DNA of 11,791 nucleotides from Thiomonas sp. (lineage in GTDB: Bacteria > Pseudomonadota > Gammaproteobacteria > Burkholderiales > Burkholderiaceae_C), in NCBI GenBank assembly GCA_027451915.1, contig DAIDHU010000432.1:1-11791 (forward strand), in the 5' to 3' direction. Below are positions 6,161 to 11,791 of the stretch, piece by piece. The position numbers were made by a program, and so were the translations under genes. The notes beneath the pieces are model-generated. The model was not told the origin of the DNA and ran no database searches. It saw only the letters and a list, made by a program, of their open reading frames with translations. The stretch's first letter is position 1, and each line of letters opens with the position of its first letter.

Positions 6161-9100
6161 TCAGGGTTGCGGCGCGGTCGCGCCGTGCTTGCGCGCGAGC
6201 CGGCCCGGAAGGGCCTCGAATGCCTCCACGGGCATCGGCTTGCCGAAGTGATAACCCTGGAAGGCGTCGCAGCCGTGCTGCATCAGGAAGGCCCATTGCG
6301 CCGGGGTCTCCACGCCCTCGGCCAGCACGTTCAGCCCCAGGCCCTTGCCCATGGCGATGATGGTCTGGGCCACCATGGCGTCCTGCGGGTCCGCGGGAAG
6401 GTCGTCGACGAAGGATTTGTCGATCTTGAGCTGGTCCAGGGGCAGGCGGGTCAGGTAGGACAGGGAGGAACTTCCGGTGCCGAAATCGTCCAGCGCGAAG
6501 GAGATTCCCGAGGCCTTCAGGGCCTGCATCTTGTCGAAGCCATCCCGCAGGTTGTCCAGCACCGTGCTCTCGGTGAGCTCGATTTTCAGGCGCGAGGGTG
6601 CCGCCCCGGCCTGGCGCAGCGAGGTCAGCACGCATTGCACGAAATCGGCCTGCGCGAACTGGCGCGCGCTGGCATTGATGGCCAGCACCAGCTCGCGGGT
6701 GGCGGCGGCCCCGGCCCACGCGGCGAGTCGCGCGCAGGCCGCATCCAGCACCCATTGCCCCAGCGGGACGATGATGCCCGTTTCCTCGGCCAGGGATATG
6801 AACTCGCCCGGAAGCAGCAGGCCGCGCGAGGGGTGGTTCCAGCGCAGCAGGGCCTCGGCACCGGTCAGGGCACCGGCGCGGTCGAACTGGGGCTGGAAGT
6901 AGAGGACGAATTCGTGGTTGCGCAGGGCCGCGCGCAACTCGGACTCCAGCGCGGTGCGCTGCGCCAGCTCCACTTGCATGCTGGTTTCGAAGAAGCTGAC
7001 CGCGTTGCGCCCGCCCTGCTTGGTGCGGTACATGGCGAGGTCGGCGTGCCGAAGCACGGTCTCGACGGAATCCGCGCTGCCCCGGAACAGGGTCGCGCCG
7101 ATGCTCACCGTGCAGTAGAAGGTCTGGCCGCCGAGCTCGTAATGGCCGCTGATGCCGGCGAGCACCTTGTCCGCCACCCTGCGCGCGTGCGCGCCGGCCT
7201 GCAAGGGCTCCCGGCCCAGGCCCTCGAGTACCAGCACGAATTCATCGCCCCCGAAACGCGCCACGGTGTCGCTGGCGCGCACGGCCTGGCGCATGCGCCG
7301 GGCCGCTTCGACCAGCAATTGGTCGCCGGCCTGGTGGCCGATGGTGTCGTTGACCTTCTTGAAATGGTCGAGGTCGACGAACAGCAGGGCGCAATATTCC
7401 TGGTCGCGCTCGCTCGCCGACATGGCATGCGCCAGGCGATCGTAGAGCAGCGTGCGATTGGGCAGATCGGTCAGGGCATCGAATCGAGCCAGGTGCTCCG
7501 CCTTCGATTCGGCCTCGCGCCGCGCCGTGATGTCCTGGACGGTGCCGAGCATCTGCAGGGGTCGGCCCGAGGCGTCCAGGCTGAGGCGGCCGAGGCCGTG
7601 CACCCAGCGCAGCGCGCCATCGATGGGGCGGATGATCCGGTACTCGCGGTCGAAGGGGCGGCCCTGCTCGAGCACCTCGTGGGCCAGATATTCGGCCATC
7701 ATGACACGATCTTCCGGCGCCACCAGCGCGGCCCAGCCCTGGATGGTGTGGTCATGGCGGGAGTCGATGCCCAGCAGGCGGTCGAGCATGTCGGAGCCTT
7801 CCCAGGTGCCGCGCTGGAGGTCGAGCACGTAGCTGCCCATGGCCGCGATTTCCTGGGATTCGCGCAGGGCCTCGATGGCCTGGTCGATGCGCTGCTGGGC
7901 CGTGCGGCGCTCCGTGATGTCCCGCGAGGAGTTGAACAACAGGCGGCGGCCCAGGATGTCCAGGGGCTTGCCGGAGACCTCCACGGGGAAGACGGTTCCG
8001 TCCTTGCGCCGGTGGTGGGTTTCGAACTGGGTTCGCGAGGCGGACTCGAACTGGGCCGCCACCTTGGCATCGAGCTCCCGCGGCGGCAGATCGGCATCCC
8101 AGAAGGAGGCGTGCCTGCCCAGCAGTTCCTGCCGGGAGTAGCCGAGCATGGAGCAGAACTCGTCGCTGACGAACACCAGATGGCCGCTGTGGTCGAGCAC
8201 GTGCAGGCCGTCGCTGGCGTTGCGCAGCAGGCTTTGCGCCTGGCTGCCCGCCAGGCCCGAGGTTTTCATCTCGCGCCACAGGCGGTGCGCGCCCAGCAGG
8301 GTGACGACCAGGAAGGCGCCCAGGAAGCCCAGCACCCAGGCCAGCTGGCGCCTCCAGGGGGCGAGGATGTCCGATTGCGCCCGCCCCACGACCAGGCTGA
8401 AGGGAACTGCGGAAAGGCGCCGGTAGGTGTCGATGCGGGCGATGCCATCGCCGGTCCTGGCCGCGAAAAAGGTCAGGCTGGGCCGGCCGGAGGCCATGGC
8501 CTGGTGCAACTGGGGCGAAAACCGCCGCGCCCCCATCTGCTCCTCCGGGTTGGACGACGCGGGAAAGCGGGTGATGACCGCGTTGTCCGCATCGCGCAGC
8601 AGCACGATGCCTTGCGGACCCACCGAGGCCTGCTCCAGCAGCTTGTGGAAATGGCGCACAGGAACCGCCACGGCCACCACGCCCGCGAAACCCCCGCCGG
8701 AGTTGTCGTAGCGTCGGGCGAACACGATCACCGGGCCCTGCGCGGGGCTGCCCGGGGTCGGGTTGCCCACCCACAGCTGCGCATGCGCGGCAGCGGCCAG
8801 ATGGCGGAAAAAGTCCCGCGCCGCCCAGTTGTCCGCGGCCTGCTGCCTTCGCGGGATGTCGAACAGGAGGCGTCCCGAGGAGTCGCTGACTCCGATCGAG
8901 CTGCCCGCCATGAGATGGGCCTGCTCGCGCGCGATGAAGGGACCCAGGGCCCCGAAGTCCGGGGAAGCCCCCGCGGGCCGCTGATGCTCCAGGGCATCCG
9001 CGACCACTCCCAGGGTCAGGTCGATGCGGTCGACGTCGCTGGCGATGCTGCGCTGCAGGATGCGCGCGATGGTCTGGGTCGATGCCGCGGCCGCGGCCTC

Positions 9101-9226
9101 ATAGTTGGACCGACTCTCGATCAGGAACCATGTCGCTGCCGCGACGGCGAGCAGGTTGAAGGCAATGGCGCCGATAAATAACAACAGCGCAGCGCGGTTC
9201 TGCCTAGAAAACCAGGCAAAAATCAT
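6161..9226 (-). CDS. Membrane sensor diguanylate cyclase/phosphodiesterase (PDC-PAS-PAS-GGDEF-EAL)
   Basis: The 1021-residue product makes and/or degrades cyclic di-GMP at the inner membrane. Order: TM1 about 12-35; periplasmic PDC/dCache-like sensor about 38-285 (DFFRHLAAAAHAQLWVGNP, then GGGFAGVVAVAVPVRHF); TM2 about 294-316; PAS about 331-441; a second PAS of PAS_3 type about 459-571; GGDEF 576-745; EAL 755-1010. The cyclase motif GGDEF (659-663) is intact, with inhibitory-site RASD at 650-653. The EAL side keeps EALLRW (E791), N851, E883, DDFGTG (D913, D914), K934, E970 and Q990, so both halves look active. ATG 9226 puts TM1 at a sensible N-terminal position; the frame extends to 9313 without TM or domain content. 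The gene stands alone, convergent with LysR and divergent from PAP2. Confidence 0.92.
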   Translation of the reverse strand: MIFAWFSRQNRAALLLFIGAIAFNLLAVAAATWFLIESRSNYEAAAAASTQTIARILQRSIASDVDRIDLTLGVVADALEHQRPAGASPDFGALGPFIAREQAHLMAGSSIGVSDSSGRLLFDIPRRQQAADNWAARDFFRHLAAAAHAQLWVGNPTPGSPAQGPVIVFARRYDNSGGGFAGVVAVAVPVRHFHKLLEQASVGPQGIVLLRDADNAVITRFPASSNPEEQMGARRFSPQLHQAMASGRPSLTFFAARTGDGIARIDTYRRLSAVPFSLVVGRAQSDILAPWRRQLAWVLGFLGAFLVVTLLGAHRLWREMKTSGLAGSQAQSLLRNASDGLHVLDHSGHLVFVSDEFCSMLGYSRQELLGRHASFWDADLPPRELDAKVAAQFESASRTQFETHHRRKDGTVFPVEVSGKPLDILGRRLLFNSSRDITERRTAQQRIDQAIEALRESQEIAAMGSYVLDLQRGTWEGSDMLDRLLGIDSRHDHTIQGWAALVAPEDRVMMAEYLAHEVLEQGRPFDREYRIIRPIDGALRWVHGLGRLSLDASGRPLQMLGTVQDITARREAESKAEHLARFDALTDLPNRTLLYDRLAHAMSASERDQEYCALLFVDLDHFKKVNDTIGHQAGDQLLVEAARRMRQAVRASDTVARFGGDEFVLVLEGLGREPLQAGAHARRVADKVLAGISGHYELGGQTFYCTVSIGATLFRGSADSVETVLRHADLAMYRTKQGGRNAVSFFETSMQVELAQRTALESELRAALRNHEFVLYFQPQFDRAGALTGAEALLRWNHPSRGLLLPGEFISLAEETGIIVPLGQWVLDAACARLAAWAGAAATRELVLAINASARQFAQADFVQCVLTSLRQAGAAPSRLKIELTESTVLDNLRDGFDKMQALKASGISFALDDFGTGSSSLSYLTRLPLDQLKIDKSFVDDLPADPQDAMVAQTIIAMGKGLGLNVLAEGVETPAQWAFLMQHGCDAFQGYHFGKPMPVEAFEALPGRLARKHGATAPQP

Positions 9227-9378
9227 GATTCTTGGTGAGTATGAACATTTTTGAGGCGTCGCGCCGTATTCGTGTGCGGGCTCGGCAAGAGTATCCGTTT
9301 CCCGCGAGCCCACACAAGCTCGAAATACACACTTTTCTCGAAAAGTTTGCGCGTTCGTCGCGGGGGTGATGGCTTGCT
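9227..9378. promoter_or_regulatory. Divergent spacer between c-di-GMP enzyme and PAP2 genes
   Basis: This 152-bp region must drive both neighbours. It is A/T-rich near the GGDEF-EAL start. Two dyads are visible: GGGCTCG/CGAGCCC at 9278-9284 and 9305-9311, extended by GTGT/ACAC (9272-9275, 9312-9315), with a 20-base loop; and ACTTTTC-TC-GAAAAGT at 9331-9346. A possible extended -10 (TGCTATGCT, 9375-9383) would imply a PAP2 start downstream of 9379. No confident -35 was found. Confidence 0.4.
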
Positions 9379-10110
9379 ATGCTCTGGCGCATGCATCCAG
9401 GCCGTGTCGACCCCCCTTGCAGGCCTTGCGCGGGAGATCCCCCGTGCGCGCCGGTGACGACGCGGTCCTTGCTGCTGGCCTTGGGCCTGACCACGCTGGC
9501 CGTGTGGGTCTGTTACGCCTGGCTGGACCGACCGATCGCCTGGTTTGTCCACGACCATGGCTTGCCGCGCGTGCCGGGCCTGCTGCAATTGACCCATCTC
9601 CCCGACCTCCTGGTCGCGGCCAGCGCCGTCGTGCTGCTGCTTGCGCCGCTGCGGCGCGGCTCGCGGCGCCCGATCGGCTGCGTCGAGCGCATGCTGTTTC
9701 AAGCCAGCGCGAGCGTGGCGCTGGCGGTGTTCGTGAAGGATTTCCTCAAGTTCGTCTTCGGCCGGGCCTGGCCCGAAACCTGGATCGACCACAATCCCTC
9801 GCTGATCCACGATCATGTCTACGGATTCTTCTGGTTCCAGGCCGGCCCGGGTTTTCATTCCTTTCCCTCGGGCCACACCACCGTGACCTTCGCCGCGATG
9901 TCCGTGCTGTGGGCATGGCTGCCCGCGCGCTGGCGCTGGCTGTGCGTCGTGCCCTGCGTGCTGGTCGTAGCCGGTCTGCTCGGGATGGACTACCACTTCC
10001 TCGGCGACGTCGTCGCCGGTGCCTTCCTCGGCGCTGCGTGCGGCGTGTGCGTGCACCGATGGATGGGGGCGGCTCAGCCTCGTCCCCTGCCTGGCCCTCG
10101 TGGCAAATAG
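9379..10110 (+). CDS. PAP2-family integral membrane phosphatase-like protein with atypical motifs
   Basis: The 243-residue product is hydrophobic with several membrane segments (about 30-48, 76-90, 108-122, 168-182, 186-202, 210-226). PAP2 enzymes dephosphorylate lipid phosphates such as undecaprenyl or phosphatidylglycerol phosphate at the membrane. The central motif SFPSGHT (161-167, His166) and the third-motif H-x3-D (His206, Asp210, in YHFLGDVVAG) are present. Motif 1 reads KFVFGRAWP (124-132), so Trp replaces the Arg of K-x6-R-P. The SR pair normally 7 and 6 residues before the third-motif His is Gly199-Leu200. I recall a related FGR-x-WPETW subgroup, so this is probably a natural variant. 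The start is uncertain: ATG 9379 (GGTGA about 9 bases upstream), ATG 9391, or GTG 9454 just before the first membrane helix; the Cys/Pro-rich first 25 residues look unlike the family. Confidence 0.85.
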   Translation: MLWRMHPGRVDPPCRPCAGDPPCAPVTTRSLLLALGLTTLAVWVCYAWLDRPIAWFVHDHGLPRVPGLLQLTHLPDLLVAASAVVLLLAPLRRGSRRPIGCVERMLFQASASVALAVFVKDFLKFVFGRAWPETWIDHNPSLIHDHVYGFFWFQAGPGFHSFPSGHTTVTFAAMSVLWAWLPARWRWLCVVPCVLVVAGLLGMDYHFLGDVVAGAFLGAACGVCVHRWMGAAQPRPLPGPRGK

Positions 10111-10132
10111 CCCCCCGAGCCGCCCCCCGCCC

Positions 10133-10720
10133 ATGCACCCCTTCCTCGTCTCCCTGGCCCTGGTCGCGCTGGCCGAGATCGGCGACAAGACCCAGTTGCT
10201 GTCCCTGCTGCTGGCCGCGCGCTACCGGGCTCCGCTGCCCATCATCGCCGGCATCCTGGTCGCGACCCTTGCCAACCACGGGCTGGCCGCCGCCGCGGGC
10301 GATCTGCTGGCGCACATGATCAGCCCGCGCCTGCTCGACTGGGCCGTCGTGCTGTCCTTCGTGCTCATGGGGCTGTGGATCCTGGTGCCCGACAAGGTCG
10401 ACGATGACGATCTGCCCCGGCGCGGCGCGCGCGGGGTGTTCCTGGCCACCGCGGTGTCGTTCTTCGTAGCGGAGATGGGCGACAAGACCCAGGTGGCCAC
10501 GGTCGCGCTGGCGGCGCGCTACAGCGAGTGGCTGCCGGTGGTGGCTGGCACCACCCTGGGCATGCTCAGCGCCAACGTGCCGGCTGTCCTGTTCGGCCAC
10601 CGCTTCGCCGATCGCCTGCCTACCCGTTGGGTGCATGCCATCGCCGCGCTGCTGTTCCTGGTCCTGGGCGGACTGGCCCTGCGCACGGCGCTCGCGGCGC
10701 CGGTTCTCAGTGCGACTTGA
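10133..10720 (+). CDS. GDT1/TMEM165 family (UPF0016) Mn2+/Ca2+-type membrane transporter
   Basis: The 195-residue product is a duplicated membrane protein with the family signature twice: EIGDKTQ at 15-21 and EMGDKTQ at 114-120. Each is followed after several residues by LAARY. The acidic residues of these motifs form the cation site in this family, whose members export manganese (MneA of Vibrio) or move Ca2+/H+ in eukaryotes. A hydrophilic loop with DKVDDDD lies at about 87-93 between the halves. ATG 10133 starts right at the first helix; the frame is open further upstream within PAP2 but without homologous content. It begins 22 bp after PAP2, so the two are likely cotranscribed, although no Shine-Dalgarno is evident. 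Manganese export is the most probable role, inferred from family. Its last 14 bp overlap the convergent lipoprotein gene. Confidence 0.92.
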   Translation: MHPFLVSLALVALAEIGDKTQLLSLLLAARYRAPLPIIAGILVATLANHGLAAAAGDLLAHMISPRLLDWAVVLSFVLMGLWILVPDKVDDDDLPRRGARGVFLATAVSFFVAEMGDKTQVATVALAARYSEWLPVVAGTTLGMLSANVPAVLFGHRFADRLPTRWVHAIAALLFLVLGGLALRTALAAPVLSAT

Positions 10721-10949
10721 TGATGATCGGCTGGGAGTAGATGCCCTCGTATTGCAGGGCGTCGCGCTTCCTGGCCGCCAGCACGGATTTCATCACGCAT
10801 CGGGAGAACGCCGGCGTGCCCGGCGTGAATCCGAAACCCCTGCAATCCGACTGCGCACGCGCCACACGCGCCTGCTCGCGTTGCGCGGCCGTGGTGCAGC
10901 CCGTCAGCATGAGTGCCGTGACTGCGAGCATCCAGCAGAACTTGGCCAT
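10707..10949 (-). CDS. Small two-cysteine lipoprotein of unknown function
   Basis: The 80-residue product has a short positively charged start, a hydrophobic stretch at residues 6-15 and a lipobox LTGC with Cys18, so it is a predicted lipoprotein; +2 is Thr, consistent with outer-membrane sorting. The mature part is small and basic, with Cys36 and Cys51 around GFGFTPGTPAFSRC. This motif occurs in small uncharacterised proteobacterial lipoproteins, and the cysteines could form a disulfide in the periplasm. A G-rich run lies about 8 bases before the ATG. The 3' end overlaps the 3' end of the GDT1 gene by 14 bp on the opposite strand. I assign no function. Confidence 0.8.
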   Translation of the reverse strand: MAKFCWMLAVTALMLTGCTTAAQREQARVARAQSDCRGFGFTPGTPAFSRCVMKSVLAARKRDALQYEGIYSQPIIIKSH

Positions 10950-11057
10950 GGTCTAGCCCCCCAGGCTTTGGCAAGAGCTCGCATTGTCCCGCGGGGGTAC
11001 TGCACGGCGGGTTAGAAGGGCGTGATCCGGGAATCAGGCCACGATCCGCGGAGCAGG

Positions 11058-11092
11058 AAAAAGCCCTTGGGCTCCGAGAGCGCCAAGGGCTT
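11058..11092 (-). terminator. Strong rho-independent terminator, minus strand
   Basis: Arms AAGCCCTTGG (11061-11070) and CCAAGGGCTT (11083-11092) pair over 10 bp. An inner GCTC/GAGC stem continues them around a CGA loop with a single bulged G. Read on the minus strand, the hairpin is followed by five T residues (the A run 11058-11062). It therefore stops transcription arriving from the right. It sits 10 bp beyond the tRNA-Leu-like 3' end, where a tRNA terminator would be. Confidence 0.75.
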
Positions 11093-11102
11093 GATTTCAA
11101 TC

Positions 11103-11121
11103 TGGTGCGGGAGGGGGACTC
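11103..11121 (-). pseudogene. tRNA-Leu-like 3' fragment, probable integration attachment site
   Basis: Read on the minus strand these 19 bases are GAGTCCCCCTCCCGCACCA. That resembles the 3' part of a tRNA-Leu: end of the T loop, T-stem 3' strand, acceptor 3' strand, discriminator A and CCA. It is one C shorter than needed for a perfect T-stem/acceptor register. The preceding minus-strand sequence has no TTCGA T-loop, anticodon arm or 5' acceptor strand, so this is not a tRNA gene. A tRNA 3' end with its terminator but no body is typical of the far border of an element integrated into a tRNA gene. It could also be a chance match. Confidence 0.5.
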
Positions 11122-11138
11122 AGGCAACCAAGCTAAGT

Positions 11139-11171
11139 GCTTGCAAGAACGTGGAAAAATGTTCTGTAAGC
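11139..11171. repeat. Imperfect inverted repeat next to the tRNA-like fragment
   Basis: GCTT-GCA-AGAAC (11139-11150) pairs with GTTCT-GT-AAGC (11161-11171) around a 10-base A-rich loop (11151-11160). It lies about 18 bp from the putative attachment site and could be a recombinase or accessory-protein site, or part of a decayed transcript end. Confidence 0.3.
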
Positions 11172-11178
11172 GAAAACA

Positions 11179-11197
11179 TGCCCCCAAACTTGCCCCC
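11179..11197. repeat. Direct repeat TGCCCCC, 12-bp period
   Basis: TGCCCCC occurs at 11179-11185 and again at 11191-11197, separated by AAACT. Short direct repeats near an attachment core can be arm-type sites for a tyrosine recombinase, but two copies of a 7-mer are weak evidence. Confidence 0.3.
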
Positions 11198-11492
11198 TGC
11201 GAAGCGTGGCTGGCCTGTTATCCACAGGGCTAATTTGCTGCATCGGTCGCACGCCGACCTTACGTTGCACGGTCGCCACTGGTGGCGCTGCTCGACGTGC
11301 TGCACAGGCAGCGTCCAATAGCCGGAATTCCGGCAGTTGCCCCACATGCGTGCTTCCCGAACGCGCGCTCCTGGCACTCAGTCTGGTGGCTCGATTCTGA
11401 GCCGCCAAATTTTCGGGCGCGGGCAATTGCAGCCCCAGGTCGTGCGCGGCATGGGTGAGATTTGAAATCCACCCCGCCAGCCGAAGCGCCGG

Positions 11493-11723
11493 CTACCCGC
11501 GCAGCTTCTTGAGCGCCAGCCGATGCTCGCGCAGCATCTCGGCAAATCGCCGCATCGTGGCGCGCTGCTCGTTGCAGTCCAAGCCATGCACTAGGGCATT
11601 CTGCGACGACGCGGCTTTGCCCTCAGGCGTCCTCGGGCCTGTGGACCTCTCCCAGGGCTTCCATCGCTGGATGGCCTCTCGCTGGCGCTGCTTGTGTTCC
11701 GGCTTCCAGTGCGCTCCACTCAT
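11493..11723 (-). CDS. 76-residue conserved hypothetical protein (RWKPWERSTGPRTPEGKA family)
   Basis: The small basic protein begins MSGAHWKPEHKQRQREAIQR and contains WKPWERSTGPRTPEGKAASS and NALVHG, followed by a charged, probably helical C-terminal part (EQRATMRRFAEMLREHRLAL). I recognise the W-x-PWE-x-STGPRT-x-EGKA pattern from small hypothetical proteins scattered in proteobacteria, often in phage-like or island regions, but know no function. A good Shine-Dalgarno GGAGG (complement of 11730-11734) lies 6 bases before the ATG, supporting real expression. A weak hairpin (AGCCG/CGGCT, 11479-11494) overlaps its stop without a T tract. Its place beyond the tRNA-like fragment suggests it belongs to an integrated element. 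It is not a recombinase. Confidence 0.72.
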   Translation of the reverse strand: MSGAHWKPEHKQRQREAIQRWKPWERSTGPRTPEGKAASSQNALVHGLDCNEQRATMRRFAEMLREHRLALKKLRG

Positions 11724-11754
11724 TCGGGGCCTCCAGGCGTGATAGTTCGTTCGC

Positions 11755-11771
11755 GGGAATCGCGGATTCCC
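11755..11771. repeat. Perfect inverted repeat at window end
   Basis: GGGAATC-GCG-GATTCCC forms 7-base arms with a 3-base spacer, with partial extension by flanking CGC/GCG-type bases. It lies about 30 bp upstream of the 76-residue gene's start, where an operator could sit, or it may belong to a feature outside the window. Confidence 0.35.
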
Positions 11772-11791
11772 TCGCGTGCGCGTGCGAGGCC

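Larger units (their letters stand above)
10950..11492. other. Gene-poor stretch with terminator, tRNA-like fragment and short repeats
   Basis: No convincing protein gene is present on either strand; the open frames overlap one another and lack family features, membrane patterns or good start sites. The left part (10950-11057) is ordinary intergenic sequence that must include the small lipoprotein's promoter. The middle holds a minus-strand terminator and a tRNA-Leu-like 3' end. From 11121 rightwards G+C drops (about 52% over 11121-11220), and direct and inverted short repeats appear. Confidence 0.6.

Noticed and set aside
5666..9181. Very long plus-strand open frame (over 1100 codons) antisense to the c-di-GMP gene
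   Set aside because: It has no domain-like content and is the complementary frame of a real GGDEF-EAL gene; high third-position GC removes stop codons from antisense frames.
11103..11190. Possible complete minus-strand tRNA
   Set aside because: No T-loop TTCGA, anticodon arm or matching 5' acceptor strand is present upstream of the 3' end.
11218..11226. Perfect DnaA-box 9-mer TTATCCACA
   Set aside because: It is a single isolated copy with no box cluster, A/T-rich unwinding region or replication gene, so not evidence for an origin.
11022..11321. Open frame of 99 codons spanning the terminator and tRNA-like fragment
   Set aside because: It reads through a strong terminator hairpin and the tRNA-like sequence, with no ribosome binding site or family similarity.

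Overview
The window is about 70% G+C, densely packed and strongly third-position GC biased. Its gene families (LysR-linked pxpBCA, PDC-PAS-GGDEF-EAL, PAP2, GDT1, YceI lipoprotein) fit a betaproteobacterium, most likely Burkholderiales. That assignment is inferred from family resemblance; no rRNA or other taxonomic marker is present.

Layout. Bases 1-1271 (+) hold the 3' part of a BNR/Asp-box beta-propeller gene whose stop overlaps the start of a MoaD/ThiS-type ubiquitin-fold protein ending in Gly-Gly. A YceI-like lipoprotein (1268-1930, -) converges on it; the two stop codons share the tetranucleotide CTAG. Across a 243-bp divergent spacer with a 17-bp palindrome lies a VOC/glyoxalase-fold gene (2174-2617, +). 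Next come pxpB-pxpC-pxpA (- strand, about 5163 down to 2640), the 5-oxoprolinase operon, with a divergent LysR regulator (5266-6156, +). The spacer between them carries two overlapping A/T-rich palindromes, so the regulator probably controls the operon. A 1021-residue c-di-GMP enzyme (6161-9226, -) follows with PDC sensor, two PAS domains, GGDEF and EAL. A second divergent spacer leads to a PAP2-family membrane protein and a GDT1/TMEM165 Mn/Ca-type transporter, both +. A small two-cysteine lipoprotein (-) overlaps the transporter's 3' end.

The right end is different. At 11058-11121 there is a strong minus-strand intrinsic terminator and, just upstream of it, 19 bases resembling the 3' end of a tRNA-Leu gene (T-arm to CCA) with no tRNA body behind it. 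To the right, G+C falls (about 52% over 11121-11220), short repeats appear, no gene is recognisable for about 370 bp, and then a 76-residue protein of a mobile-island-type hypothetical family is encoded. The simplest reading is that an integrative element, or a decayed one, entered a tRNA-Leu gene and its border lies near 11121.

The points most worth following up are this tRNA-fragment border, the propeller plus ubiquitin-like pair, the PAP2 protein lacking two canonical motif residues, and the variant motifs in the pxp operon. I see no CRISPR array, intact tRNA, rRNA, complete insertion sequence or identifiable integrase.
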